A DNA stretch of 64,000 bases from an uncultured Eubacterium sp. (GCA_910584795.1 CAJUBZ010000001.1:200884-264883), one strand, 5' to 3'. Positions 23,909-34,746 are shown, counted from the first letter of the stretch. Program-made: numbers and translations. The notes: generated by a model not told the origin, from the letters alone.

Positions 23909-26797
23909 CTATCTTTTTCTTTCCTTTCGATAATTTAACATTACAATCCCAAATAATATAATAATTCCAACACCAGTAATAAGTATTCCAATTTGAAGCC
24001 CTGGTGTACAATATTTTAATTGAATCTCATGTGTTCCCGGCTCTAAAAAGACTCCCGAATTCATATAATTTACTTTTTGTAGACTACTTCCCTTTCCATC
24101 AATATAAATTTTCCATCCATTATTATAAGGAATATTCAAACAGAGAAGTTTTTTCTGCTCTAATTCAATTTTACCATTAATTTCATTATCTTTTATTATT
24201 ACATCTGAAAGTACATCCTGTTTTAAATTACGAATATTTTTTTTGTAATTATCAAAAGATTGTTCTACTACCTTTAACTCATCGAAAGAATAAATTCCTG
24301 TCTGATAAAAAGATATATAAAAACCAACTCTTCCGCTTTCACTATAACCAAGATTTACTGCATAATTAGTTTTTCCATTATAATAACTTTGATTATCTGC
24401 ATACTGAGTCAGATTTTTGTATATACCATTGCTACTAAAGGAAATATTTATATTCGTATCTTTTACCCAATCTTTATAACGATTATTCAACAAATTTTGT
24501 TCTGCTGTACTAAAACTGTCTAATTGTTCCTTATGTTGGGACAAAGGATTGATAGGTTTATATTCCAAATTCTTAATATAGGCAAAAAGTCCTGTACCGG
24601 GTGCTCCTTGAAATTCTACAAAAGCACTGGCATTTTCGCTTATAACAACAAACCGATTATTCTCATATCTAAGACCATATTTACTTGTAATTTTATAATC
24701 TAACTCTTTACTGTTTGTATGAACATTCACTTCATCAGATGCATTTTCTTTATCAGATGCATTTTCTTTATCTACAATAGCAGCCTGTAACATAATCTCT
24801 TCTTTTTCAATTCCTGTATATTGAGCTAATTTCTCTTCAGAAATTGTTTGATTATAAGTATATCCTAGTGGAAGTGCAAAATCATTGATATATACGTTAT
24901 AAACCACTTTATCTACTGACCGATTATCTTTTGTAATTTTTTTATTTCTAATACCATATGGTATGGATTTTTTTATGGTTTTATATTTTCTAAAACCATA
25001 AGGAACAATCTTATTATTTCCTTCCTCACTAATATAGTATTTCACGGAAGACAGAGACAATAACGCAGGTCTGTCGTCAATTCCGTGGTAATAAAATGTG
25101 GAATACTCTCTAGCATCCATCTGCAATAAATAATCAGAAACATTTGAATTACCAAGACTCCAGTAAAATCCAATGCCATTTACGTCAAATAACATAGTCG
25201 CATTATCACAAAAATCAAGCCTGCCATTTGTCTGATCATTTTCTTTTGCAAAACCAGACATTAATCTTTTATTCACTGAGCTTTCACTGGTATTATCATA
25301 TTCTTTCCCTGAAGAACTAAACCGAAAAAATTCATCATCTTTAATATAATTTTTTATATCTCCACTCTGAGATGTTCGATAAGACTCATATACTTTTCCA
25401 CGGTCAATAAATTGTGAAACATAATTTTTTTCTGACACAGAATAAACATAAAAACTATTGATTGCCACTCCCAAAATAACAGAAGTTACAAGAACCGCTT
25501 CTGCTTTATACACAGAAAATTTTCTATTCTGTTGTCCCATATATCCCAGAATCATTACTGTAAATACTAAAAGCAATAGCTCCATAAGAGTATTTTCCAT
25601 ACGGGTATTCTCTATCAGGCACACCAGAGTACAATACACTGTCAGAACAATAAATAATTGTTTCATGTACTTTGAACCAATAGAAATAATATCGTTCCAG
25701 TATTCCACTAAAATAAATGCACAAAACATTGCAAAAGCCCATATCCAACGATTAGAAATATAGGATAACCCATTCATAAGAGAACCTATGGCAGGAATCG
25801 CCATAAACAAAAGACCGATACCAAAGAAAATATATTGTTGCATCTTTTTCTTTTGAAACATGAAGAATAATCCTAAAATCACTATCGGAGAATAACCCAT
25901 ATAATTCCAATATCCACCACTATCTGCAGAAATAAATGTAGATAATAACTTCTGATAATACCGCAAATCATATAAAGCAGGAATAGAATTACTTACTTCA
26001 TTTCTATTATCTCCTAAAAAGGCAATAATTATTGGAAGGAAAATAACAGCTGAAATCATAATCGCCACAATCGCATATAGCAACATTGTTCCCAATTTTG
26101 TTACAATTTTTCTAAATTCTTTTTTATATAGGAATCCACATCTTATTAATGTGTAGATAACTGTAAAAAGCGCAACCATATAGAAGAAATAAAAATTACT
26201 AATTGCACACAAAACAATAGTGAAAATAAATTGATACGGTTTTTTCCCTTTTAATATTTTTTCAACACCTGTAAGCATTAAAGGGAAAAACATAATTGGT
26301 AAGATAAAAAACGGATGTCTCACTGCCGCCCACATAGTATAACCTGTAAAGACATACACTAATGCTCCGGCAACAACACCATTTCCTCTTTTATTCATAA
26401 TTTTACAAAACTGCATAAAAAACAGTCCTGACAAATACAATCTTAAAATAATTAGAAAAGCATAAAGATACTCTGTATATTTAGGAGACACAAAAACAGA
26501 TAATAAATTAAGAGGTTCTCCTAATACATAATAATTTAAAGTGGTGATAATGTCCCCACCATAACCAATACTAAAATCCCACATTGGAATGGTAAAGGTA
26601 TGTTCTATAAAAATATTTCTTATAATATCTCTCAACCATGTGCCATAATACATCAATGCCACATTATGCTGTGCATATCCGTCCAAATGCCATACAAAAG
26701 ATTTACCATTCACAAGAAAATATCCAAATGTTAAAATTGATGTCAAAATAAACACCAATGAATATTTTGACATCAATTTTAATTTTAATTTTTTCAT
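23909..26797 (-). CDS. YfhO-family membrane glycosyltransferase-like protein
   Basis: A 962-residue polytopic membrane protein of the YfhO family (Pfam YfhO), thought to act as a GT-C-type glycosyltransferase; in Bacillus and Listeria YfhO relatives glycosylate teichoic acids. About 13 hydrophobic segments fill residues 10-480, with the first outer loop carrying WHLDGYAQHN, and a long extracytoplasmic domain covers 490-925 before a last membrane helix near 930-953. An imperfect SDKENA direct repeat occurs near 690. GGGAG precedes the ATG. It follows ilvA by 21 bp. The sugar donor and acceptor cannot be read from sequence. Confidence 0.85.
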   Translation of the reverse strand: MKKLKLKLMSKYSLVFILTSILTFGYFLVNGKSFVWHLDGYAQHNVALMYYGTWLRDIIRNIFIEHTFTIPMWDFSIGYGGDIITTLNYYVLGEPLNLLSVFVSPKYTEYLYAFLIILRLYLSGLFFMQFCKIMNKRGNGVVAGALVYVFTGYTMWAAVRHPFFILPIMFFPLMLTGVEKILKGKKPYQFIFTIVLCAISNFYFFYMVALFTVIYTLIRCGFLYKKEFRKIVTKLGTMLLYAIVAIMISAVIFLPIIIAFLGDNRNEVSNSIPALYDLRYYQKLLSTFISADSGGYWNYMGYSPIVILGLFFMFQKKKMQQYIFFGIGLLFMAIPAIGSLMNGLSYISNRWIWAFAMFCAFILVEYWNDIISIGSKYMKQLFIVLTVYCTLVCLIENTRMENTLMELLLLVFTVMILGYMGQQNRKFSVYKAEAVLVTSVILGVAINSFYVYSVSEKNYVSQFIDRGKVYESYRTSQSGDIKNYIKDDEFFRFSSSGKEYDNTSESSVNKRLMSGFAKENDQTNGRLDFCDNATMLFDVNGIGFYWSLGNSNVSDYLLQMDAREYSTFYYHGIDDRPALLSLSSVKYYISEEGNNKIVPYGFRKYKTIKKSIPYGIRNKKITKDNRSVDKVVYNVYINDFALPLGYTYNQTISEEKLAQYTGIEKEEIMLQAAIVDKENASDKENASDEVNVHTNSKELDYKITSKYGLRYENNRFVVISENASAFVEFQGAPGTGLFAYIKNLEYKPINPLSQHKEQLDSFSTAEQNLLNNRYKDWVKDTNINISFSSNGIYKNLTQYADNQSYYNGKTNYAVNLGYSESGRVGFYISFYQTGIYSFDELKVVEQSFDNYKKNIRNLKQDVLSDVIIKDNEINGKIELEQKKLLCLNIPYNNGWKIYIDGKGSSLQKVNYMNSGVFLEPGTHEIQLKYCTPGLQIGILITGVGIIILFGIVMLNYRKERKR

Positions 26798-26818
26798 TTA
26801 TCTCCCTCTCTTTCCCAC

Positions 26819-28039
26819 TTAAAGATTTGGCGCCTGTTCAGTAGGATTGTATCCTGCGTTGCTTAACGCTTCCAAAATCTGTTTTTTGTGATCGTGTCCG
26901 AAACATTCCATCGTCACTTTTAATTCCACAGCCGCATTTCGATTAACGGAAACAAACTGATTATGCTCTAGCTTAATAACATTTCCCTGCTGTTCAGCTA
27001 TCTTATTTGCCACTTTTACTAACTCACCCGGCTTGTCCGGAAGTAATACAGAAACTGTAAATACCCTTCCTCTCTGAATCAGGCCATGCTGTAACGTGGA
27101 AGACATTGTAATAATATCCATATTGCCTCCGCTGATAATTGAAACAACCTTTTTATCCTTGCAATTTAGGTGTTTCAATGCCGCTACCGTCAGCAGTCCT
27201 GAATTTTCTGCTACCAGCTTGTGATTTTCTACCATATCCAGAAATGCATCAATTAACTCATCATCTTTGATTGTTATAATCTTATCAATATTTTTCTTTA
27301 CATATGGAAAAATATTTTCTCCAGGTGTTTTTACAGCAGTACCATCTGCAATTGTATTTGCACTTGGAAGTGTAACCACCTCACCTGCTTTGATACTTGC
27401 TTTCATACATGCTGCATTCTCCGGCTCTACACCAATGACTTTAATTCTGGGATTCAATAATTTAGCCAATGTGCTTACACCGGTAGCCAGTCCGCCACCA
27501 CCGATTGGAACCAGAATATAGTCAACCGTCGGCAGTTCCTTAAATATTTCCATTGCAATGCTTCCCTGCCCTGCAGCAACATCTAAATCATCAAAAGGAT
27601 GAATGAATGTATAACCTTCTTTCATTGCAAGATTCAACGCATATTTACATGCATCATCATAAACATCTCCATATAAAACCACATCTGCTCCATAACTTTT
27701 TGTACGGTTTACCTTCATTAATGGTGTTGTTGTAGGCATTACAATAGTAGCTTTTACACCATAAAGTTTCGCTGCATAAGCAACACCCTGAGCATGATTT
27801 CCTGCTGAAGCAGTAATCAATCCACGTTCTCTCTCTTCGTCTGTCAATGTACTGATTTTGTAATATGCCCCTCTAACTTTATAAGCACCTGTAAACTGCA
27901 TATTTTCCGGTTTAATATATACCTGATTTCCTGTCTGGGCACTAAAATAATCACTATAAATTAAACTAGTATTCAGTGTTACTTTTTTTACAATTTCGCT
28001 GGCTTCCTCAAATTTCTTTAAATCTAAAACTTCACTCAT
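26819..28039 (-). CDS. ilvA: Threonine ammonia-lyase with C-terminal ACT domain
   Basis: A PLP enzyme that deaminates threonine to 2-oxobutyrate, first step to isoleucine. The ATG at 28039 (406 residues) is preferred over an upstream GTG. The PLP Lys is in FTGAYKVRGA (near 54-63), the phosphate-binding loop is GGGGLATG (near 180), and residues about 320-406 form an ACT domain, as in the roughly 400-residue tdcB/ilvA type. It could be biosynthetic or catabolic. It lies between ftsY and the YfhO gene. Confidence 0.92.
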   Translation of the reverse strand: MSEVLDLKKFEEASEIVKKVTLNTSLIYSDYFSAQTGNQVYIKPENMQFTGAYKVRGAYYKISTLTDEERERGLITASAGNHAQGVAYAAKLYGVKATIVMPTTTPLMKVNRTKSYGADVVLYGDVYDDACKYALNLAMKEGYTFIHPFDDLDVAAGQGSIAMEIFKELPTVDYILVPIGGGGLATGVSTLAKLLNPRIKVIGVEPENAACMKASIKAGEVVTLPSANTIADGTAVKTPGENIFPYVKKNIDKIITIKDDELIDAFLDMVENHKLVAENSGLLTVAALKHLNCKDKKVVSIISGGNMDIITMSSTLQHGLIQRGRVFTVSVLLPDKPGELVKVANKIAEQQGNVIKLEHNQFVSVNRNAAVELKVTMECFGHDHKKQILEALSNAGYNPTEQAPNL

Positions 28040-28072
28040 ATTTTTCACTTCTTTCTACTTTTTTCACTTTGT

Positions 28073-28990
28073 TTATTCAGTAAACAATGCTTCCACAAAC
28101 TCTTTTGCATCAAACTTTTGTAAATCATCTATCTGTTCACCCACGCCAATATACTTCACCGGTATTCCGAGTTCTGACTGAATGGCAATGGCAATGCCGC
28201 CTTTTGCAGAACCATCCATTTTGGTTAAAATTACACCTGTAATATCTGCACATTCTTTAAACTGTCTTGCCTGCTCTAATGCATTCTGCCCTGTAGTAGC
28301 ATCTAAAACAATAAAGTTTTCACGTCTTGTACCATCATATTCCTTTGTTATAATTCTGTCCAGTTTTTTTAATTCTTCCATAAGATTTTTCTTATTATGA
28401 AGTCTTCCTGCTGTATCGCATAGCAAAATATCAGCATTTTTATTTTTCGCTGATGATATGGCATCAAATAAAACAGAACCGGGATCTGACCCCTCCTTCC
28501 CTGAAACAATATCTACACCAGAACGATTTGCCCACTCTATTAACTGGTCAGCCGCAGCGGCACGAAATGTATCCGCAGCTGCCAAAACCACTTTCTTTCC
28601 ATTCGTTTTAAACTGACTTGCCAGCTTTCCAATTGATGTAGTTTTTCCAACACCATTCACACCAATCACTAAAATAACTGATTTTTCATTTTCAAAATCA
28701 TAAGCATTCTCACCAATATTCATCTGCTCTTCAATACTTTGAATCAGAAGCTCTTTACACTCCATTGGTTCCTTAATATGATTTTCTTTCACCTGTTCTC
28801 TCAAATTTTCTAAAATCTCTTCTGTCGTGTTCACTCCAATATCGCTCATAATAAGGATTTCTTCTAACTCTTCATAAAAATCCTCATTAATATGGGAAAA
28901 CCCTGTAAATATGGAATTTAAACTGGATACAATATTATTTCTTGTCTTTGAGAGACCTGAGACTAATTTCTTAAAAAACTTTCCTGCCAT
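28073..28990 (-). CDS. ftsY: Signal recognition particle receptor FtsY
   Basis: FtsY is the membrane-associated SRP receptor GTPase. The ATG at 28990, with GGAGGA upstream, gives 305 residues, a short FtsY with no long acidic N-terminal domain. G-domain motifs are GVNGVGKTTSIGKLA, DTAGRLHNK and TKMDGSAKGG; the C-terminal GVGEQIDDLQKFD is characteristic. It lies 24 bp after smc in the conserved rnc-smc-ftsY cluster. Confidence 0.98.
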   Translation of the reverse strand: MAGKFFKKLVSGLSKTRNNIVSSLNSIFTGFSHINEDFYEELEEILIMSDIGVNTTEEILENLREQVKENHIKEPMECKELLIQSIEEQMNIGENAYDFENEKSVILVIGVNGVGKTTSIGKLASQFKTNGKKVVLAAADTFRAAAADQLIEWANRSGVDIVSGKEGSDPGSVLFDAISSAKNKNADILLCDTAGRLHNKKNLMEELKKLDRIITKEYDGTRRENFIVLDATTGQNALEQARQFKECADITGVILTKMDGSAKGGIAIAIQSELGIPVKYIGVGEQIDDLQKFDAKEFVEALFTE

Positions 28991-29014
28991 TGAATTCCTC
29001 CAAATCAAACTTTT

Positions 29015-32000
29015 TTATTTATCTAAGTCATTTTCTAATAAATCTACAGAAACTAATGCTGAAATTCCCTTTTCCTGCATGGTGATACCATATAATCTAT
29101 CAGCACAATTCATTGTTCCACGTCTGTGGGTAATCACAATAAACTGTGTATTTTTTGTAAGCTTATGTAAATATTCAGCAAACCTTACAACATTTGAGCC
29201 GTCAAGGGCAGCCTCGATTTCGTCCAGTAAACAGAATGGTGACGGTTTCAGATTCTGAATTGCAAATAATAAACTTATCGCCGTCAACGCTTTCTCACCA
29301 CCGGATAACTGCATCATATTCTGCAGTTTCTTCCCTGGCGGCTGGGAAATAATATTAATTCCCGCATCCAGAATATCCTCTGCATCAGTCAGTTCGATAG
29401 TTCCTTTACCACCACCGAACAGTTCTTTAAATACAGTGTCAAACTGTGCTTTTATTTCCTCAAACTTCTCTTTAAACTGCTTGCGCATGCCAACTTCTAA
29501 TTCATCAATAATTTTTAACAGATTCTCTTTTGCTTCCATCAAATCGCCATGCTGGCTCTTCATGAACTGGTATCGCTCATTAATCTCTTTAAATTCTTCT
29601 ATAGCATTAATATTGACATCTCCAAGAGATTTCATTTCTTTTCGAATATTTGTAATATTCTCTTTAATCTCAGTCTTATTGCTATATTCTGGATTTTTCA
29701 TTTCCGAAGCCTTTCTATATGTTATTTCATATTCATTCCACATATAAGCTTCTTTGTTTTCACTTTTTTCTTCCAAAGCTTCTTTTTGGCTGCTCAATCT
29801 ATAAACTTCTTTATCCAGAGTAGAAATTCTTTCTGATAACTGCTCCCTCTTCTCAAAGAATTCTTTATGCTCTCTGCTCTGTTTTTCTTTTTCCTGCTTT
29901 GCGTTTTCTATCTCCTTGTTTAACTGCTCAATGAATAATCTGGATTTTTCTGTTTCCCCAGTCAATTTTTCAATTGCTTCAAGTCGTGCAGAAATTTCAC
30001 TGCCATTTTCTTCAGAATTGTTCTTTATCTGTTCAAGCTCTGAAGTCAGTGTATGAATCACTTCGTTCGCTTTATGAATCTTTTCAACAATAAACTCATG
30101 TTTTTGTTTATAATTAGCAATATCAATATTTATTTCTTCCAAAGACGATACCTTTCCGGCAACACTTTCTTTCATTTCATTCAACTGTTTTGTCTTTTTG
30201 ACCACTTCTTTTTCGAGAAATATATTTCTATCTTCTGTGCCGGATAATTCATCATTTAATTCTGAATTACTTTTATTAATATCACTGATTTCCGCCTGCA
30301 TATCATCATTTTCCTGCGTATAATTTTGATATTCCAGCATAATACTGTCTTTTCTGGCATTGGCCTGTTTCAAATTGACCTCAATAGTATTTTTAATAAG
30401 CATCTGTTCTTGAAGACCTTTGCTGATCTTTGCCTCTTCCTCACCGATAACACTCATTTCACTGCGGTTGCCGGTAAGTTCCTTATCAAGACTTTCTTTC
30501 TCTTTTTTTAAAGCAGCCAATGATTTCTCTATTTCTTCAATTTCACGTCTTCTACCAAGAAGATTACTATTGTTTTTAAATGCACCACCGGAAATGGAGC
30601 CCCCAACATTCAGATACTCTCCTTCTACAGTAACAATTCTCACTGTATAACGGTATTTTCGCTCAATGGAAATGGCATGCTCAATCGTATCCACTACCAT
30701 AACTCTGCCTAACAGATACTTAGCAACCCCTTCATACTCCTTTTTAATCTCTACCAAGTCACTGGCAAGTCCTATAACACCATTTTCTTCCAAAGCATCC
30801 GGTGCGTTAAAATTGGTCTTGTTGCTCATACTACTGAGTGGCAAAAATGTTGCCCTTCCAAACCTGTTTTTCTTTAAGTACTCAATTGTATCTTTAGCCG
30901 TAGTTTCAGTATCTGTTACAATATTCTGAATGTTTCCACCAAGAGCTGTCTCTATTGCTACTTCATACTTCTTATCGACTTTAATAATATCTGCTACAAC
31001 ACCAATAATACCTTTTTTATTTTCCTTTAATTCCATTACTTTTTTGATACTGTTGCCATATCCTTCATATCGTTCTGTAATATTCTTTAAAGTCTCTAAA
31101 TTTGATTTTAGCTTGTGATATTTTTCCTGATTTGCAGATAATTGTTTCGTTAATCTGCTGTTTTCAACACGGAGATTTGCCAAATCATCTTTGTATGCCT
31201 GTAAGGATGCCTGAACCTGTTCAATTTCTTTATTTACGTCCCCTAGCTGGCTTTCTAATTGTTTAATGGCGTTTTCCTGACCATCTTTTCTGCTTTGAAA
31301 ATCTATCAATTTCTGATTTAACTGTGATTTCCTAATGTTAATCTGTTCTAATAATGTATCGCATCGTTGGATTTTTGTCTTAATAAATGATTTTGCATTT
31401 AATAACTCAATAATTTCAGCCTTATCCTCTTCAATGTCTTTTTCCAACTGTGCAATGGTATCATTTTTCTCTGCAATTTCTTCACTTGCTTTTGTCTGAG
31501 ATGCAACAATCTCATTCAAATGTGTTTCATTTTCTTCTTTTTCTTTATTTGCAGCATCTAATTCTTCATTTTGCTGGCCGATTTCACTTGTAATGGAATC
31601 AATTCTCTGATTCATGTAAGATTCGTTATTTTTTGCAGAATTAATCTGTTCTTTAATAACATTAATCTGTCCTTCAAACTTTTCTATATTTAAAACTGTT
31701 TCATTTAAAGTAGTTTTCTTTGTTTCGATAGATGTATTAATTTCTTCAATGATAGCTTCTAATTTTGTATAATCTGCTTTGATTTGTTCAAATTCGTCGC
31801 TGGCAGTCTGCATATCGGAAGATGCAATCTTTATCTTCTCATCAATCTGGGAAAGTCTGTTCCGAATCTCATCAATCTCAATCAGAAACATATTTACATC
31901 ATTTACTTTTAAATCATCTTTTAATACAAGATATTTCTTTGCTTTTTCACATTGCTTTTCTAACGGAATAACCTGACGCTCCAGTTCTCCTAAAATGTCC

Positions 32001-32575
32001 GTAACACGCACAAGATTCTGATTCTGGTCGTCTAGTTTTTTCATGGCATCATTTTTACGGCGCTTGAACTTTACAATTCCTGCCGCCTCATCAAAAAGTT
32101 CTCTTCTCTCTTCCGGCTTGCCACTTAAAATCTTATCAATCTGTCCCTGCCCAATAATAGAATATCCTTCTTTTCCAATACCGGTATCATAAAATAACTC
32201 ATTGACGTCCTTTAAGCGCACCTGCGTACCATTAATCATATATTCGCTTTCTCCGGAACGAAACAATCTTCTGGATACAGTAACCTCATTATAATCAATG
32301 TTTAATTTGTGATCAGAATTATCAAACGTAATTGCAACATAAGAATATCCCATCGGTTTTCTGTTTTCTGTTCCTGCAAAAATAACATCTTCCATCTTAG
32401 AACTTCTAAGCTGTTTTATTTTCTGTTCACCAAGAACCCATCTTACTGCATCTGCAACATTACTCTTACCTGAACCATTTGGTCCTACGATTCCTGTAAT
32501 CCCATTATGGAACTCAAATTTTATTTTATTTGCAAATGATTTAAATCCGTGTATTTCAATACTTTTTAAATACAT
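29015..32575 (-). CDS. smc: Chromosome partition protein Smc
   Basis: Smc is the ATPase core of the bacterial condensin, acting with ScpA and ScpB (encoded at the right end of this window). The ATG at 32575 has GAGGAG upstream; 1186 residues is the normal length. Order: Walker A GPNGSGKSN (about 32-40), coiled coil, hinge near 510-660, coiled coil, then signature LSGGEKAL and Walker B CLLDEIEAALD. The Walker B tail has Glu where many have Asp (DEIDAALD), a conservative change. One bp separates it from rnc. Confidence 0.98.
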   Translation of the reverse strand: MYLKSIEIHGFKSFANKIKFEFHNGITGIVGPNGSGKSNVADAVRWVLGEQKIKQLRSSKMEDVIFAGTENRKPMGYSYVAITFDNSDHKLNIDYNEVTVSRRLFRSGESEYMINGTQVRLKDVNELFYDTGIGKEGYSIIGQGQIDKILSGKPEERRELFDEAAGIVKFKRRKNDAMKKLDDQNQNLVRVTDILGELERQVIPLEKQCEKAKKYLVLKDDLKVNDVNMFLIEIDEIRNRLSQIDEKIKIASSDMQTASDEFEQIKADYTKLEAIIEEINTSIETKKTTLNETVLNIEKFEGQINVIKEQINSAKNNESYMNQRIDSITSEIGQQNEELDAANKEKEENETHLNEIVASQTKASEEIAEKNDTIAQLEKDIEEDKAEIIELLNAKSFIKTKIQRCDTLLEQINIRKSQLNQKLIDFQSRKDGQENAIKQLESQLGDVNKEIEQVQASLQAYKDDLANLRVENSRLTKQLSANQEKYHKLKSNLETLKNITERYEGYGNSIKKVMELKENKKGIIGVVADIIKVDKKYEVAIETALGGNIQNIVTDTETTAKDTIEYLKKNRFGRATFLPLSSMSNKTNFNAPDALEENGVIGLASDLVEIKKEYEGVAKYLLGRVMVVDTIEHAISIERKYRYTVRIVTVEGEYLNVGGSISGGAFKNNSNLLGRRREIEEIEKSLAALKKEKESLDKELTGNRSEMSVIGEEEAKISKGLQEQMLIKNTIEVNLKQANARKDSIMLEYQNYTQENDDMQAEISDINKSNSELNDELSGTEDRNIFLEKEVVKKTKQLNEMKESVAGKVSSLEEINIDIANYKQKHEFIVEKIHKANEVIHTLTSELEQIKNNSEENGSEISARLEAIEKLTGETEKSRLFIEQLNKEIENAKQEKEKQSREHKEFFEKREQLSERISTLDKEVYRLSSQKEALEEKSENKEAYMWNEYEITYRKASEMKNPEYSNKTEIKENITNIRKEMKSLGDVNINAIEEFKEINERYQFMKSQHGDLMEAKENLLKIIDELEVGMRKQFKEKFEEIKAQFDTVFKELFGGGKGTIELTDAEDILDAGINIISQPPGKKLQNMMQLSGGEKALTAISLLFAIQNLKPSPFCLLDEIEAALDGSNVVRFAEYLHKLTKNTQFIVITHRRGTMNCADRLYGITMQEKGISALVSVDLLENDLDK

Positions 32576-32576
32576 A

Positions 32577-33266
32577 CTAACTCCTCTTGTCAAGTGTCTT
32601 CAAAGCACTAAATGCTGCCTGCTGTTCTGCGGCCTTTTTCGTGTGTCCTATTCCCTCACCAATAACTTTTTCATCTAATTTTGCAACGGCTTTATAATTT
32701 TTATTGTGATCCGGTCCACTCTCTCCAACAATCATATATGAAAGTGTACCAAGTTTTACCATATTGATACGTTCTTGTAATATCGTTTTGGAATCGTGAA
32801 ATAATCTTTTATTTTCAATATCATTTAAGGCAAACTGCAGAATAAAGCTCCTTGCTATTTCAATTCCGCCATCCAGAAATATAGCACCAATCAACGCCTC
32901 AAAAGCATCTGATATAATGGAATCTCTTTTCCTTCCACCAGTAGCTTCCTCTCCATTTCCCAAATACAAGAAATCTTCCAACCCGATCTGTCTGGCATCC
33001 ATTGCAAGAGTTGGTTCACATACAAGACTTGCCCGAAGTTTTGTCATTTCTCCTTCTGGCATTTCATTCATATTCATATACAAAAATTCGCTGGATATCA
33101 TTTCAAGAACTGCATCTCCCAAAAATTCCAAACGTTCGTTATCTTTCATTTTCTTAGCTTTGTGCTCATTGGCAAAGGATGTATGTGTTAATGCGTTCAT
33201 CAATAAGTCTTTATCTTGAAACGTATATCCTATTATATTCTCTAATTTAGAAAAATCACTGTTCAT
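32577..33266 (-). CDS. rnc: Ribonuclease III
   Basis: RNase III cleaves double-stranded RNA in rRNA and mRNA processing. The ATG at 33266 has AGGAG at 5 nt and gives 229 residues. The catalytic signature ERLEFLGDAVLEMI (about 42-55) and second acidic set DAFEALIGAIFLDGG are intact. A double-stranded RNA-binding domain fills the C-terminal 70 residues. It starts the rnc-smc-ftsY operon. Confidence 0.97.
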   Translation of the reverse strand: MNSDFSKLENIIGYTFQDKDLLMNALTHTSFANEHKAKKMKDNERLEFLGDAVLEMISSEFLYMNMNEMPEGEMTKLRASLVCEPTLAMDARQIGLEDFLYLGNGEEATGGRKRDSIISDAFEALIGAIFLDGGIEIARSFILQFALNDIENKRLFHDSKTILQERINMVKLGTLSYMIVGESGPDHNKNYKAVAKLDEKVIGEGIGHTKKAAEQQAAFSALKTLDKRS

Positions 33267-33344
33267 ATCCACTCCTAATGAATTACCGTAAAATAGTTCC
33301 TGTTGTAAAAGTTTTATTTAATAATTCTCTCTTTAACACAACTT

Positions 33345-33366
33345 AAAGCCCTATTACTAGGGCTTT
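33345..33366 (-). terminator. Possible terminator between acpP and rnc
   Basis: A 9-bp stem (aaagcccta with tagggcttt) and 4-nt loop lie 64 bp past acpP. The T tract is short (TTTAAG), so termination may be partial. Confidence 0.55.
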
Positions 33367-33429
33367 CGTCTCTAAAGAAAATGCTATCACAATTTTCTAT
33401 CCATGTATTGTGTTTACATATTTCATTTA

Positions 33430-33657
33430 TTAAAGTGCCTTTTTAATCTTATCGAAAGCATCTCCTACAGTTACAATAGACTCTGCCTCATCTGTAGGTA
33501 CCTGAATTCCAAACTCATCTTCGATTCCCATAATAATCTCTAAAATGTCTAAAGAATCTGCACCTAAATCATCTACAAACCTGCTGTCAGCTGTAATTGT
33601 ACTTTTATCTAAATCCAACACTTCTGCAATTGCACTGATAAGTCTCTCTAATTCCAT
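33430..33657 (-). CDS. acpP: Acyl carrier protein
   Basis: The 75-residue carrier holds growing acyl chains on a phosphopantetheine arm attached to Ser in GADSLDIL (Ser near 35). It is acidic, four-helix and of normal length. AAGGAGG precedes the ATG. It lies 2 bp after plsX, whose substrate is acyl-ACP, so the pairing is functional. Confidence 0.97.
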   Translation of the reverse strand: MELERLISAIAEVLDLDKSTITADSRFVDDLGADSLDILEIIMGIEDEFGIQVPTDEAESIVTVGDAFDKIKKAL

Positions 33658-33659
33658 AA

Positions 33660-34676
33660 TTAATCCTCCTTGCTTCCTAACGAAAGTTTCTCTTTAAATT
33701 TATTATTAATATCTAATTCATTAAATGTTACACACTGTAAAATAGAATTTTTAATCTCTATACATTTTGAACTGCCATGGGTTTTAACTAATAGCCCATT
33801 CAATCCTAAAAGCGGTGCTCCGCCATGTTCTTCTAAAGAAAACCCTTTTAAAGTATTTTTTAAAGTTTTTTTAATAAGAAGTGCACCTATTTTAGTTTTT
33901 AAAGATTCCATCATGGACCCTTTTATTTTCTTAATAAGAACATCGGCCACACCTTCATATAATTTCAGAATTACATTTCCAACAAATGCGTCACACACAA
34001 TAACATCAGCATCTCCTTTTGGAATGTCTCTTGCCTCAATATTTCCCACAAAATTGATATCTTCTACTTTTTCCAGTAATGGATACGCTTCCTTTACTAA
34101 AGCATTTCCTTTTTCTTCTTCTGCGCCAATATTAACAATCGCAACCTTAGGATTCTTAATACCTACAATATTTTCCATATATACAGAACCCATCTTTGCA
34201 AACTGGATTAAATGAGAAGCTCTGGCATCAACATTGGCTCCACAGTCAATTAACAGTGCTGCTCCTTTTGCTGTTGGGATGAGTGGTGCGAGAGGCGGTC
34301 TCTCAACCCCTTTTATTCTTCCGATAATCACATGTCCGCCAACCAAATTTGCTCCGGTGCTTCCTGCTGAAACCATAGCATCAGCTTCACCATTCTTCAC
34401 CATATACATACACTTCACTAATGAAGAATCTTTTTTTCTCCGAATAGCTGCTACCGGCGGTTCTCCTGTCTCAATAATTTCTATGGCATCAACAATTTCT
34501 AATTTATTCATATCTGCCGAATATTTTGATAATTCATGTTCAAGCAATTCTTTCCTGCCAACCAATTTGATTAATATATCTTTATCTTCATCAGCTGCAT
34601 AGACAGCACCTTTAACAATCTCTTCTGGTGCATTATCCCCACCCATACAATCTAATGCTATAACTGTCTTTGACAT
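33660..34676 (-). CDS. plsX: Phosphate acyltransferase PlsX
   Basis: PlsX converts acyl-ACP to acyl-phosphate, the donor for PlsY. The 338-residue protein begins with the family motif IALDCMGGDNAPEEIVKGA and contains GSTGANLVGG and EEHGGAPLLGLNG. AAAGGAGG precedes the ATG. It has a promoter (34705-34733) and lies after the rpmF terminator, forming the bicistronic plsX-acpP unit. Confidence 0.97.
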   Translation of the reverse strand: MSKTVIALDCMGGDNAPEEIVKGAVYAADEDKDILIKLVGRKELLEHELSKYSADMNKLEIVDAIEIIETGEPPVAAIRRKKDSSLVKCMYMVKNGEADAMVSAGSTGANLVGGHVIIGRIKGVERPPLAPLIPTAKGAALLIDCGANVDARASHLIQFAKMGSVYMENIVGIKNPKVAIVNIGAEEEKGNALVKEAYPLLEKVEDINFVGNIEARDIPKGDADVIVCDAFVGNVILKLYEGVADVLIKKIKGSMMESLKTKIGALLIKKTLKNTLKGFSLEEHGGAPLLGLNGLLVKTHGSSKCIEIKNSILQCVTFNELDINNKFKEKLSLGSKED

Positions 34677-34704
34677 AAAAATGTCCTCCTTTGCACATAG
34701 AAAT

Positions 34705-34733
34705 AATATACTAAAAAATGGTTACAAAATCAA
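34705..34733 (-). promoter_or_regulatory. Promoter of plsX-acpP
   Basis: TTGATT (34733-34728) and TATATT (34710-34705) are 17 bp apart on the minus strand, just past the rpmF terminator. No FapR-type operator was recognised. Confidence 0.55.
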
Positions 34734-34746
34734 GTTTGCGCATAAA

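Noticed and set aside
33670..34215. Plus-strand 181-codon open frame
   Set aside because: It is the antisense shadow of plsX, a confidently assigned gene.
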